A stretch of DNA of 16,276 nucleotides from CAZBEA01 sp964519355 (GCA_964519355.1 CAZFJW010000028.1:1-16276), one strand, 5' to 3'. Counted from the stretch's first letter, positions 7,095-15,593 are shown. A program made the numbers and translations. The notes: generated by a model not told the origin, from the letters alone.

Positions 7095-8042
7095 ATGCAA
7101 AAATGGATACTCGCTGTGAGTTTTTTTATTAATCTGCTATTGGGATTTATGCTGCTCTCAAAAGAGAACAAACCAGTTGATCAATCCGTTAATAATAGTT
7201 TGCAAGAAGAAAAATATCCCCTCATTTCTAAAAGAGTTTTTGTCGAAAACCCAAATGATATTCTTGTTAATTTTGTTCCATTAAGAAAAACGCTGCAAAA
7301 TATGCTTGCAGGACAAGGTGATTTGGTATCATTATATTTTGAATATCTCCCCTCAGGTACTTCAATCGGGATCAACGAAAAAAATGAAGTAAGACTTTCT
7401 AGTCTTTCAAAAATTCCAACAGCTATGGCTATTTATGCCAAAATTAAAGCAGGAAAACTTTCAAAAGACCAAGAAATAATAATTGAGGAAAAATTTATTG
7501 ACCCAGAATTTGGCTCTCTTTGGAAGAATGCACCAGGTACAAAAGTGACGCTGTCAGACATTATCACTGCCTCAATTACAGAATCAGACAATACCGCACA
7601 GAACATCCTGCTTTCACTGCTTACTTCTGATGAAATTAATAGTGTTTATGAGTATCTTGATATTCCATTCCGGGAGGAATATAGCTACCCCATTATCTCA
7701 GCAAAAAATTATTCATCAATTTTAAGAAGTTTATACCTCTCTTCTTTTTTACCTTTCCAAGATTCAAACGAAATTCTTGATCTCATGACAGAATCAATTT
7801 ATACAGATAAAATTCCAGCAAAAATTCCACCAAGTATAAAAATTGCCCATAAAATTGGGGTGTATGAAAAAATTGATGTAGACAACTCTACCTTTAGCGA
7901 CTGCGGAATTATATATATTCCGAAAAGACCATACATTCTCTGTATTATGACCAAAGGATCCAACAGTTTCGCTCAATCAACAATGAGTTCGCTATCAAAA
8001 ATAATTTATGACTATGTTGTCAGTCAATCACAAAAAAAATAA
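7095..8042 (+). CDS. Membrane-anchored beta-lactamase-fold serine hydrolase
   Basis: This 315-residue protein has an uncleaved N-terminal anchor (residues 4-22) and then an extracytoplasmic class A beta-lactamase/penicillin-recognising fold. Visible motifs are SLSK (103-106), matching the SxxK nucleophile box; SDN (164-166, in TESDNTAQN); and HKIG (252-255) in place of the KTG box. No clear omega-loop ExxLN follows the SDN at the usual distance, so the deacylating Glu of true class A beta-lactamases seems to be missing. A cell-wall peptidase/transpeptidase-like role or another esterase activity is therefore more plausible than antibiotic resistance (inference). The start is fixed by the membrane anchor immediately after it. 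It is divergent from the secreted-protein operon. Confidence 0.85.
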   Translation: MQKWILAVSFFINLLLGFMLLSKENKPVDQSVNNSLQEEKYPLISKRVFVENPNDILVNFVPLRKTLQNMLAGQGDLVSLYFEYLPSGTSIGINEKNEVRLSSLSKIPTAMAIYAKIKAGKLSKDQEIIIEEKFIDPEFGSLWKNAPGTKVTLSDIITASITESDNTAQNILLSLLTSDEINSVYEYLDIPFREEYSYPIISAKNYSSILRSLYLSSFLPFQDSNEILDLMTESIYTDKIPAKIPPSIKIAHKIGVYEKIDVDNSTFSDCGIIYIPKRPYILCIMTKGSNSFAQSTMSSLSKIIYDYVVSQSQKK

Positions 8043-8067
8043 CCACCATTCTCTCATTAGAACCCGC

Positions 8068-8085
8068 ATTAGTTTACTAATTTTT
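8068..8085 (+). terminator. Weak intrinsic terminator after the serine hydrolase gene
   Basis: ATTAG-TTTA-CTAAT forms a 5-bp AT-rich stem with a 4-nt loop, followed at once by a run of five T, 25 nt after the hydrolase stop. The stem is weak, but its position and T-run fit a rho-independent terminator. It overlaps the end of the possible small ORF on the other strand. Confidence 0.35.
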
Positions 8086-8200
8086 CTTCTATAACGGCAG
8101 GTTTTAATTGATCATACAGTCCTTCTTTTACAAGAAATGTAAAATCAATTACCTGTATGTCCTCATACACAATATCAATAGTTTTGGAATCTTTATCCAT
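8069..8200 (-). CDS. Possible small 43-residue protein, unknown function
   Basis: Starting at the ATG at 8200-8198, a 43-codon frame ends at TAA (8071-8069). The peptide starts MDKDSKTIDIVYEDI and ends AVIEEKLVN; it is acidic and rich in Ile/Val/Lys/Asp/Glu, unlike random AT-rich translation. The frame stays open for a further 19 codons upstream to a TAG but has no other ATG. A GGGGAGAG lies about 18 nt before the start, too far for a good ribosome binding site. It lies in the convergent gap between the giant fibre gene and the serine hydrolase. It could be a genuine small gene, a decayed remnant, or chance. Confidence 0.3.
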   Translation of the reverse strand: MDKDSKTIDIVYEDIQVIDFTFLVKEGLYDQLKPAVIEEKLVN

Positions 8201-8258
8201 AGAAAATATATGATCTTTCTCTCCCCTGCCTTGAGAAAAAAATGAATCAATTATGCTC

Positions 8259-8285
8259 TAAAGCTATGCCAGATAAGCAGCTTTA
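8259..8285 (-). terminator. Hairpin downstream of the giant fibre gene
   Basis: A perfect 7-bp inverted repeat TAAAGCT/AGCTTTA with a 13-nt loop lies about 55-80 nt past the stop of the giant gene. On the minus strand a run of seven T occurs only about 15 nt after the stem, so this is a poor rho-independent terminator or merely an RNA 3' end structure. An AT-only palindrome at 8298-8313 lies closer to the stop, also without a T-tract. Confidence 0.25.
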
Positions 8286-8337
8286 TAGAACATTACTAAT
8301 TCTTTTAAGAATTTACTTTTTAAAATTCGAAAGATCT

Positions 8338-11300
8338 TCACAAATTGTCACCTCCTTCCTCTACCCCCTGCTCCGCAGGAGTGGTATTTGCCTCATTTGG
8401 AACCCCTGTTGGTTCCGAGGAAACCGGAGTAGGACTCAGACTTTCGTCTGGATCCGGAGTATTTTCAGGAGGCCTATCTCCTGAATCTTGGGGTGCAATA
8501 ATGCTATTTTCTGGTGGAGTTGGCGTAGCAGAGAATCCTGCAATCCCCTGCGTTTGGAACGTAGATGCATTAAAGGATGCGAAAGCATTCCATGAAATTG
8601 GAAGATCATCAATGGCTTCTTTATTCAAAACTATGTCAAACCCTTTAGCAGATCTATTCGATATTAAAATACGATAATTGTTCTCAAAAATTGCCCGTTC
8701 TTGAGCCTCTTTATCTACTTTTGTACCATCTGGGTTTAATTCCTCGTTAATTGCGATTGTGGCGGTAATTACAGGGGTGTAATAATAACTTTTATCAAAT
8801 TCTATGTGAACCCTCTTGTCTCCTTTTTTAATAACAGCAAATCCTACTGTATCTTTATTAAATTCAGGAGTTTTTTCAAATTTTACCTTCTCTTTGAACA
8901 CAACCTCTGCGACAAATGATGCGAGCTTTTCAAATACACTTTCTCCCTTAAACGTCGCATTCTGTCCGACAACAAGCCCCCCAGATAAAGTGAGTGAATC
9001 TAATGTCTCTTGTGTCAAAGTGGTTGCTCCCAGAACTGCCCCACCAGAAGACATCATGTCAGAAAGTGATGTGATGTTCCCTTCCAGAGAAGAAATGCTG
9101 CCTGCAAGAATCTCTATTCCCTCGATCTGGTCTGCCCTCACCTTACCGGCTGTAATTGTGCCTGCAAAAAAAGCATTACCCTTATTATCAAAGGTAATAG
9201 CGGGCACACCTTCTTCGTCATTGATTACAAACTTTCCATCATCTGTTAAGACAAGTTCGACAGAGCCCTGTGCTGCTTCAATTTTTTCAAGATTAATAGT
9301 TTGTGTTGTGATTTCGGGAGTTATAATTTCTAGCCCAGCAATAAGTCTGTCAGTTGATATTTCAGACACTGCAACGCTTTCTTCTGACGTAGAATTTATA
9401 TTTACCAAATGTTGCAAGAGTTCTATTTTTTGTTTTTTATCAAGTGCTTTTTCATCTGTTAACCCCGAAACCAAACTCCCGATTCCTTCTCCACCTGCAA
9501 AACCAGAGTCTATATACACAGTTATCTTCCCAACTTCTTCACCTTCATAACTATCCATTGCCTGTCCAATAACCTGTCCAGCCTTGGTAGCCTTCATAGC
9601 AACACCAGGAATTGATGAGGAGGTAAGAGGATCTCCAGGCTTGATAACACCATTTTCTGTAGAGACCTTTACAGGAACTCTTCCCATAAGGGCAATTGGA
9701 ATTGCCCTGGCACCATCGATTTCCTGGTCGATCTGTGAAAGTCTAAGACCTGGTTTTTCTGAATATACACCAATGGCATTTCTGTCATATGCAGTCTTGG
9801 TCCTGGTTACAAATCCTTTTTCATATGTATCAATTGAAACAAGTTCTCCTGGTTCAATATCCTCATCTCTGGTTGGGTAGTCTTCTGCCACGTCGTATGC
9901 ACCAGCAGATGTCATAATGCCATGGGTGAAGACAAAGGAACCGTGGTTATTGTTATTGGTAAATTGCTGATTAGAATCTACAAAAGCAATTGAACCCAAG
10001 TTGGTTGAGCCTGAGTCAAATTTAAGGTTATATGAGTTTCCAAGTGTTTTACTCCACGTGTAGATGCTTCCATTGCCTGCAATATCTCCTCCACCAACAT
10101 AGAGTGTTCCATTGTATTCCTGCATGACAGAGACGTTATGGATTCCTGTTTCTGCTCCGAAAGTACCACGAGTGGTGTTGACAAGAGTCCAGGTACCAGG
10201 GACACCACTGAATTCATAGAGTGCTCCGGTGTCTTCATCAGCCTGGGTCTGGGTTCCAGCATACAGTCTGCCGTTGTAGGTTTTAAGAATAATGGCATCG
10301 ATATTGGCAGTATCACCTGATACCACTTTTCCAGATGCATTATTTACCTTCTTCCAGTTCGTAACAGTGGTATCTACACTGAAGGTTCCTGGTGGTTCCC
10401 ATCTGTAGATATTGGCAAGGTTTGGATCTCCAGTTCCTACATAAAGTGCACCGTTATATACTGCAATTCCCGTTGCATCATCGATTGCTGTGTCTGCTCC
10501 AAAAGTACCAGCTGTTGCATTAAGATCTACCCATGCTGTACCAACACCTGAATAGACAGAGACTCTAGCTGCTGCTCCTCCTGCACCTGTTTGATTGGCA
10601 GCAAAAAGTCTTCCCATAAATACTGCGAACTTTACTCCATCAACAGTGGTAGATGCTACAGTTCCAATACGACCTTCTGTGGTATTACTGACTTGGGTGA
10701 ATGTGGTACCACCATCATACCTGACAACTTCTGCAAGGTTGGGTTCTTGAGTTCCAACATAGAGTGCTCCTTTATACACAATAAGGTCTGAGATACCATC
10801 ATTGTTGGCAAGAGTGAATGTACCACGTGTTGTATTGACCAGGGTAAAGGAATCGGCTGTGGTGTCTGCTGTGGTACTGGAATACACAGCTCCTGTATTC
10901 CCGGCTGCACCAGTCTGACTTCCAATGTAGAGCGTGTCATTGTATACAGTCATGACATAGGCATCAATGTTGGCAGTGTCTCCAGAGACTGCTTTACCTG
11001 CAGAATTAGTAACAAGAGTCCATGTGGTTCCACCATCATACCTATAGACTCCTGCTCCATTGATTTCACTTGTTGCAACAAACAACTTACCTCTGAATAC
11101 TGCACTTGAGGTGGCTGCATCAACTGTGGTCTGTGATCCAAAGGTACCTGCTGCAGAGTTAAGTGAACAATTACATCCAGAAGCAAAGTTATGTGCTGTG
11201 GCATCTGTCTGGGCACCAAGAGTTATTCCATCCTGTTTGACGGTAAAGACTGTAGTACCAGATGCTGACGCAGAAAGAATATCTCCTGACTTGGTTTGGT

Positions 11301-14300
11301 TAAATATGGCAAGAGCGTTAGAACCGATACCCCCAGTAACGTTTAGAGCAGCTTGTGTAGAGTTAACACCTGTACCAATAGACACACCTTTTTGGTAGTC
11401 AGAGTAGAGAACTGTGTTTCCAGTAGTGGTGCCACCAAGGGTGAGAGTTTGACCCCTGGTTGATTGGATACTGCCTGTTCCGTCGATGGTAAATCCAGCA
11501 GAGGATGAGGCTGTACCATTGTTGGTAAGTCTAAATCGTGTTATACCAGAAGAAGAGGCAGCAAAAATATCATTCAGTGAATTTGCTGTTTGGTCAAGAA
11601 TAAAAGCAGCATTTCCCTTACTTGTTGTTCCATCTACATGAAGCGTGGTAAGACTGTTAGTTGTGCCAATACCTACAAGTCCTACTACTCCAACTGTACC
11701 ATCAAAGTACGCATTTCCATTTACACCAAGCTGATCTTCAATATACAAGTCATTTCCACCCGAAATAGAAAAACCAGTTAACGAAATATTTTCTGTTGTT
11801 GCCCCATCTATTCCGACAGAAAGGCCATCAAAGATATTTATCAGATCGTTTGCAACAGCCCGAAGTGTTGGAACAGCATTTGTTGCTCCATCAAGGTCAA
11901 TAATAAGTCCAGCATTGTTTGACCCACCTGCTCCTGTAAATGTAATTTCATCGTCTGTGTCGTTGGCAAGTGTCTCATTATTTTGGAACTCGATATCGGT
12001 GACAATATCACTGTCATCAAAATCAAGACCACGGGTAATTGACGTTGCAGCACCACCTGAAGAAGTTATAACTAGCCCTGCGGTTACTGCTTCATTTGCA
12101 TCTAAGTTATCCAAAACCAATAAAGCTTCGGTTGTGCCAGTTGATCCTCCGCCGTCATTGGCATTTTCAATAACAAAAGCACGTTGTGTATTACTGTCTG
12201 TTCCAAGACCATTGTTATATGTAATAGTAAGACCATCATGTGCAGCATTTGTAGATACTACCCAATCAAGGGTCTGAACGGTCTCACCCATTGCAATAGC
12301 TCCATTCCCGCTTGCGTCTCCAATTGAACTCCAGGCAGTCGCACCACCCGCTCCTCCGTCATCATCAGTACATATTATTTGACCCGATGAATTTGTTGAA
12401 AGAGCACCACTATTTAAATTTCCCGAACAGTCAAGAGCAGATCCTCCGCTTTGTAGTACAAAATTTCCAGAAGCGCCCTTAGACAGCGTTATAGATGTAG
12501 TTGATGCAGAATTTCCGATTGTGATTGCTTTGGCAATTCCGTTACCTATATTTATCGCCCCACTTCCTGAATCGATCTCGACTGAGGTCGAACCAGATTC
12601 ATTTCCGATTACAACACTTGTTGCATTCGTATTTCCAATACTTAATGCTGCCCCACCACCGGTATCTATAGTAAGGGCTGCGGCGCCTCCTGAATTGATA
12701 GTAAGCGCTGCTGTTGCATCATCATCTCGGGCATTCAAAATGACTGTTCCTGCATCATTTCTTCCAAAGGTTATTGTTCCATTTGTGTCGTTTGACAATT
12801 GCTCAAGATTGGTGAATGTAATATCACTACCCGCCCCAGTAAAAGTAAGACCTGCAGTCCCTGAAATTGCCAAATCATCATTGATATCTACCTCATCTGT
12901 CGCATCAGAAAATGTCCCACCAGTAAGGGTAATTCCACCTGATGAAGAAAATGCTAGGTTAGACGTACCTGTTACATTAATTCCGCCACTCACATCTAAG
13001 TCATCATTAATATCAACTCCATCTGTAGCATCAGAAATTGCCCCACCAGTAAGAGATATGCTGCCGGTAATATCAAGATCATCTGCAATGTCTACCCCGT
13101 CACTCGAATCAGAAAGCGTACCACCCGCAAAATTTATTCCACCGGTCGAAGAAAATGTAAGCCCAGTTGTTCCGGCAACTGTTAGATTCCCGGCTACATC
13201 AATTCTTCCTGATTCGTTAATGGTCAAAAGTTGATTAAGAGACCCTGTTCTTCCATTTGCAGAAATATAGAGTGCATTTGTTGTTGTATTAACAGATATC
13301 GAGTAATCGAGATTTTGACCGCAGCCATCTGCTGTGAGACATTGCAGGTGAAGCGAATCAGGACCAAGGAAAAGATTACGGAACCGAGCACTCGAAGACG
13401 CACCCAGATCTACAGTATCGTCTGCACCAGGACGTACCTTTGCACCAGCCACACTATTATTGGGTGCAAGTATAATAGTTCCGGTCGTATTTCCACCAAC
13501 AGTAAAATCTTCATTTCGAAGCCCCTGCACACTTCCATTTCCAGATATCACTGTTCCCTTTCCAACATCACTTCCCCCAGTAGCAGATACTGAAGCAACA
13601 GGTGTGCCTGTGCTATTCATTCCAATAAATGCAATCTTAGCAGAAGATGTTGTAATTCCACCCAATAGCACATCTGCCGTTGGTGCATTTTGCTTATATA
13701 CGCCATTCTCCATCGTCCAGTTTGAATTTGCGTTTCCAAATTCACTTAAAGAAACCTGTACCGCCTCTGGAGTATCGCTCACCGTACCTACTGAAAGTGT
13801 GCTGGTACAAACCGTGTATCGTATAAGTCCTGCAACCCCAGGTGTATGAATAAATGTTCCCACTACCTGCCAGGGGTGAGTGGTGTTCGTGGTAAATCCT
13901 CCAATCATTGCCTGACCAGCCTGAGTGCTAGTGGTACATGACGGAGCGCTCCCATCAGTAGTGTAAACTACCCGGGCAGCTAGAAATGCATCCGCAGTTG
14001 TGTTGGAAACATCTCCTCTTATTTGCACTGCCACCAAAACAGGAGCAGTTGTTGAATCAGTTGTAATATTGGGACGAGGATTGTCATTAAAAAGTTCTGT
14101 AGTATTGTTGTCTGCGAAAGCAACCGCAGTCGTATCAACAAATGTGCCCGTATCCGGGGTGGATGCTGTACCTAATACATCAGATGCGCATGAAAATGTT
14201 TTTGTAAATGAATCCCAGACAATTTTACTAAGAGTTGAATTACAGTCTTCATATAGCCCTCCACCCTCCCATGCATTCATATGTGCAGATCCCGTGGCAG

Positions 14301-14382
14301 TAACTAGCCAATCATCCCCACCGGTAAGAGTAAGTGCGGTCGAAGCATGAGTATTCCCTATACTAATAGTGTCCGCTGCTGT
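8338..14382 (-). CDS. Giant secreted fibre-like protein, stalk, beta-propeller and C-terminal part (rest of the gene split by the gap)
   Basis: This is the 3' part, about 2,014 residues, of one gene starting at 15331. Order from the gap: a beta domain with NTTELFNDNPRP and a possible chitobiase-like VYTTDGSAPSC segment; tail-fibre-like text such as DLGASSSARFRNLFLGP; a repetitive stalk (three SDxxDxVDIxDDL modules, 12861-13127, then alternating Gly/Ser/Thr strands to about 12480); a VGIGTTNSLTTLHVDGT segment typical of tail-fibre-like proteins; a seven-repeat beta-propeller (about 10020-11190); a conserved module at about 9500-9917 (VAEDYPTRDEDIEPGE, IGVYSEKPG, GRVPVKVST, GDPLTSSSIPGVAMKA), as found near the C-termini of bacterial and phage tail-fibre-like proteins; short coiled or beta segments; and a Pro/Glu/Thr-rich tail (about 8341-8540). 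There is no LPXTG motif, C-terminal membrane span or S74-type chaperone motif. A surface or appendage role is inferred. Confidence 0.85.
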   Translation of the reverse strand, partial: TAADTISIGNTHASTALTLTGGDDWLVTATGSAHMNAWEGGGLYEDCNSTLSKIVWDSFTKTFSCASDVLGTASTPDTGTFVDTTAVAFADNNTTELFNDNPRPNITTDSTTAPVLVAVQIRGDVSNTTADAFLAARVVYTTDGSAPSCTTSTQAGQAMIGGFTTNTTHPWQVVGTFIHTPGVAGLIRYTVCTSTLSVGTVSDTPEAVQVSLSEFGNANSNWTMENGVYKQNAPTADVLLGGITTSSAKIAFIGMNSTGTPVASVSATGGSDVGKGTVISGNGSVQGLRNEDFTVGGNTTGTIILAPNNSVAGAKVRPGADDTVDLGASSSARFRNLFLGPDSLHLQCLTADGCGQNLDYSISVNTTTNALYISANGRTGSLNQLLTINESGRIDVAGNLTVAGTTGLTFSSTGGINFAGGTLSDSSDGVDIADDLDITGSISLTGGAISDATDGVDINDDLDVSGGINVTGTSNLAFSSSGGITLTGGTFSDATDEVDINDDLAISGTAGLTFTGAGSDITFTNLEQLSNDTNGTITFGRNDAGTVILNARDDDATAALTINSGGAAALTIDTGGGAALSIGNTNATSVVIGNESGSTSVEIDSGSGAINIGNGIAKAITIGNSASTTSITLSKGASGNFVLQSGGSALDCSGNLNSGALSTNSSGQIICTDDDGGAGGATAWSSIGDASGNGAIAMGETVQTLDWVVSTNAAHDGLTITYNNGLGTDSNTQRAFVIENANDGGGSTGTTEALLVLDNLDANEAVTAGLVITSSGGAATSITRGLDFDDSDIVTDIEFQNNETLANDTDDEITFTGAGGSNNAGLIIDLDGATNAVPTLRAVANDLINIFDGLSVGIDGATTENISLTGFSISGGNDLYIEDQLGVNGNAYFDGTVGVVGLVGIGTTNSLTTLHVDGTTSKGNAAFILDQTANSLNDIFAASSSGITRFRLTNNGTASSSAGFTIDGTGSIQSTRGQTLTLGGTTTGNTVLYSDYQKGVSIGTGVNSTQAALNVTGGIGSNALAIFNQTKSGDILSASASGTTVFTVKQDGITLGAQTDATAHNFASGCNCSLNSAAGTFGSQTTVDAATSSAVFRGKLFVATSEINGAGVYRYDGGTTWTLVTNSAGKAVSGDTANIDAYVMTVYNDTLYIGSQTGAAGNTGAVYSSTTADTTADSFTLVNTTRGTFTLANNDGISDLIVYKGALYVGTQEPNLAEVVRYDGGTTFTQVSNTTEGRIGTVASTTVDGVKFAVFMGRLFAANQTGAGGAAARVSVYSGVGTAWVDLNATAGTFGADTAIDDATGIAVYNGALYVGTGDPNLANIYRWEPPGTFSVDTTVTNWKKVNNASGKVVSGDTANIDAIILKTYNGRLYAGTQTQADEDTGALYEFSGVPGTWTLVNTTRGTFGAETGIHNVSVMQEYNGTLYVGGGDIAGNGSIYTWSKTLGNSYNLKFDSGSTNLGSIAFVDSNQQFTNNNNHGSFVFTHGIMTSAGAYDVAEDYPTRDEDIEPGELVSIDTYEKGFVTRTKTAYDRNAIGVYSEKPGLRLSQIDQEIDGARAIPIALMGRVPVKVSTENGVIKPGDPLTSSSIPGVAMKATKAGQVIGQAMDSYEGEEVGKITVYIDSGFAGGEGIGSLVSGLTDEKALDKKQKIELLQHLVNINSTSEESVAVSEISTDRLIAGLEIITPEITTQTINLEKIEAAQGSVELVLTDDGKFVINDEEGVPAITFDNKGNAFFAGTITAGKVRADQIEGIEILAGSISSLEGNITSLSDMMSSGGAVLGATTLTQETLDSLTLSGGLVVGQNATFKGESVFEKLASFVAEVVFKEKVKFEKTPEFNKDTVGFAVIKKGDKRVHIEFDKSYYYTPVITATIAINEELNPDGTKVDKEAQERAIFENNYRILISNRSAKGFDIVLNKEAIDDLPISWNAFASFNASTFQTQGIAGFSATPTPPENSIIAPQDSGDRPPENTPDPDESLSPTPVSSEPTGVPNEANTTPAEQGVEEGGDNL
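10020..11190 (-). repeat. Seven degenerate repeats, predicted seven-bladed beta-propeller
   Basis: Each repeat centres on a motif of the type YNGxLYVGT followed by a strand ending in a W/F-T-L-V-like edge. The cores lie near 11087, 10932, 10762, 10607, 10442, 10263 and 10101, a period of about 55 residues. Seven such units are the right number for a closed propeller. Repeats 1-3 resemble repeats 5-7 in order: VSGDTANIDA occurs in both at about a 670-bp offset, and LVNTTRGTF occurs in both. This suggests a triplet duplication with repeat 4 between the copies. Confidence 0.75.
12861..13127 (-). repeat. Three stalk modules in the giant fibre protein
   Basis: Three in-frame copies of a module reading GG(T/A)xSD(A/S)(T/S)D(G/E)VDI(N/A)DDL(D/A)(I/V)(S/T)G are spaced by about 60-130 bp. 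They connect segments rich in alternating Thr/Ser/Gly strands, as in beta-helical or trimeric fibre stalks. Confidence 0.7.
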
Positions 14383-14482
14383 NNNNNNNNNNNNNNNNNN
14401 NNNNNNNNNNNNNNNNNNNNNNNNNNNNNNNNNNNNNNNNNNNNNNNNNNNNNNNNNNNNNNNNNNNNNNNNNNNNNNNNNN
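14383..14482. other. Assembly gap (100 N) inside the giant fibre gene
   Basis: Exactly 100 Ns. The open frames on either side are offset by one base across this placeholder, as expected if the true gap length differs from 100. Both flanks encode the same kind of beta-rich fibre sequence, so they are almost certainly one gene. Confidence 0.97.
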
Positions 14483-15331
14483 GTTAATGGTTCCGGCACC
14501 ACTCCCTTTGCCTAAAGTTATTGTGCCATCGTCTAAAAATTGAACAAAAGATGTCGTCGCATCTTGTACTAAGAAGTCGCCAGTGCTTGCTAAATTGAAT
14601 ACAGCATCTCCATCCCCATTAGGAGTAATTGTGAGATCTTCATCAGTTGCTGTTGTAACGTCCAAAGAGGCGCCTGAAAAAATGAGCCCTGTAGATCCAA
14701 TCGTTTTGTTGGTGAATACTTCATTTCCCGCAAGCGTTGCAAGAGTACCGGTTGTTGGAAGTGTTACACCAGTTGTGCCGGTAGTTGTAAGCGTTAGTGC
14801 ATTAGCACCTACCGTTGTGAATGCCCCTGCAAAAGAAATTGTTGTACTATTGGGAATTGTAAGCGTTCCGGTGGTATTGGTAACCGTTAGGCCTCCCACT
14901 GTCTTTGCATTAAAGGCATATGGAACAGAGGCAAATCGAATTCGAGGATCCATTTCGCCGTCCCCGTTAAATTCTACAGTAAGATACCAAGAATCATCGT
15001 TAAAATCGAGAGAAGACATCGACGAGTGTGTTCCCAAGGCTGCTCTGAATATTCCGTCTGTTACCGCTATTTGAGATGTACCTGAGTTCCATGTTTCTGT
15101 CCATTGTGATGTTCCCCCTGAGGATGCCTTGTAGAGTCTGAATACGAAATCATAATTTCCATTAGCAACATTGGTTCCGTCAGCATTCACTACTTTCCCC
15201 TGGAAATTGATTGTTTGGTTAATTCCTGCTGTTGCAAAGACTTGTGATTGTGAGGCTAGATATACAACTGACGTGACTATCAAAAGAATAGTCGCTGCGG
15301 TGACCTTGAATTTTAAGGCTAGTCCGAGCAT
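14483..15331 (-). CDS. Giant secreted fibre-like protein, N-terminal part (gene continues past the gap)
   Basis: About 283 residues are visible before the gap. The start ATG at 15331-15329 is followed by a signal peptide (Lys residues at 7 and 9, a hydrophobic core at 10-26, probable cleavage at VFA-TA near residue 33). Residues 36-150 resemble the conserved head found in long fibre-like proteins: INFQGKVVNADGT, YDFVFRLY, VTDGIFRAALG, WYLTVEFNG, and RIRFASVPYAFNAKTVGG. Thr/Ser/Gly-rich strands then begin a stalk and run into the gap. The next in-frame stop is at 8338, so the whole gene spans about 7 kb. It has a predicted promoter 27 bp upstream, no Shine-Dalgarno, and is divergent from the Fic-fold gene. 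Confidence 0.88.
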
Positions 15332-15352
15332 TTCGGGCAGATATTAATCTAA

Positions 15353-15439
15353 TCATAATCATATCTATATAATTTAGTGCTTGTCAAGGGGTAAATTGAT
15401 ATAGTTATTGACCAAAATTTATCTATTCATAATCATATC
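15353..15439. repeat. 13-bp direct repeat in the divergent intergenic region
   Basis: TCATAATCATATC occurs at 15353-15365 and at 15427-15439. The first copy contains the predicted -10 of the giant fibre gene. The second has no good -35 at a matching distance on the minus strand, so it is either a duplicated promoter fragment or a regulator site. Confidence 0.4.
15358..15387 (-). promoter_or_regulatory. Predicted promoter of the giant fibre gene
   Basis: On the minus strand, a consensus -35 TTGACA (15387-15382) and a -10 TATGAT (15363-15358) are separated by 18 bp. The predicted transcript starts near 15351, giving a leader of about 20 nt with no Shine-Dalgarno. The -35 lies within the 11-bp element ACCCCTTGACA also found at 6997-6987. 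Confidence 0.6.
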
Positions 15440-15593
15440 ATTTTATGCCTGAGTTAGGTATAAAATATTTATTCTTGACAAATGATAAAATTATGATAAG
15501 ATTAATTGAATTGGTCATTTGTGCCTGCTTGTTATTTTTCTAGGTTCAAAATGAATTTAAAAATATCAATGCGAATGCTCAAGTGTAATTTTT
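15388..15593. other. Non-coding part of the divergent intergenic region
   Basis: The stretch from 15332 to 15639 holds no convincing gene. It contains the divergent promoters and the 13-bp repeat listed separately. A weaker plus-strand promoter candidate, TTGACA (15475-15480) and TAAGAT (15497-15502) with a 16-bp spacer, could give a longer leader for the Fic-fold gene. Confidence 0.4.

Noticed and set aside
8338..8540. Sortase or other C-terminal sorting signal on the fibre
   Set aside because: The Pro/Glu-rich tail ends without an LPXTG-like motif, a hydrophobic span or a basic end.
9978..11219. Three 90-120 residue open frames on the minus strand across the propeller region
   Set aside because: They are in other frames of the giant fibre gene, are low in complexity, and arise from its repetitive codons. 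The fibre frame has clear domain motifs.
12480..13127. Possible CRISPR or tandem DNA repeat array in the stalk region
   Set aside because: The repeats are in-frame protein modules with degenerate DNA sequence and no uniform repeat-spacer structure.
12521..13234. Plus-strand open frame of 237 codons
   Set aside because: It is the antisense of the Gly/Ser/Thr-rich stalk; the product is an Ala/Pro/Ser/Val-rich string with no motif.
8338..15331. Prophage tail gene cluster
   Set aside because: Despite tail-fibre-like segments, the protein has a signal peptide and no phage structural, packaging or lysis genes are nearby, so a cellular surface protein fits better.
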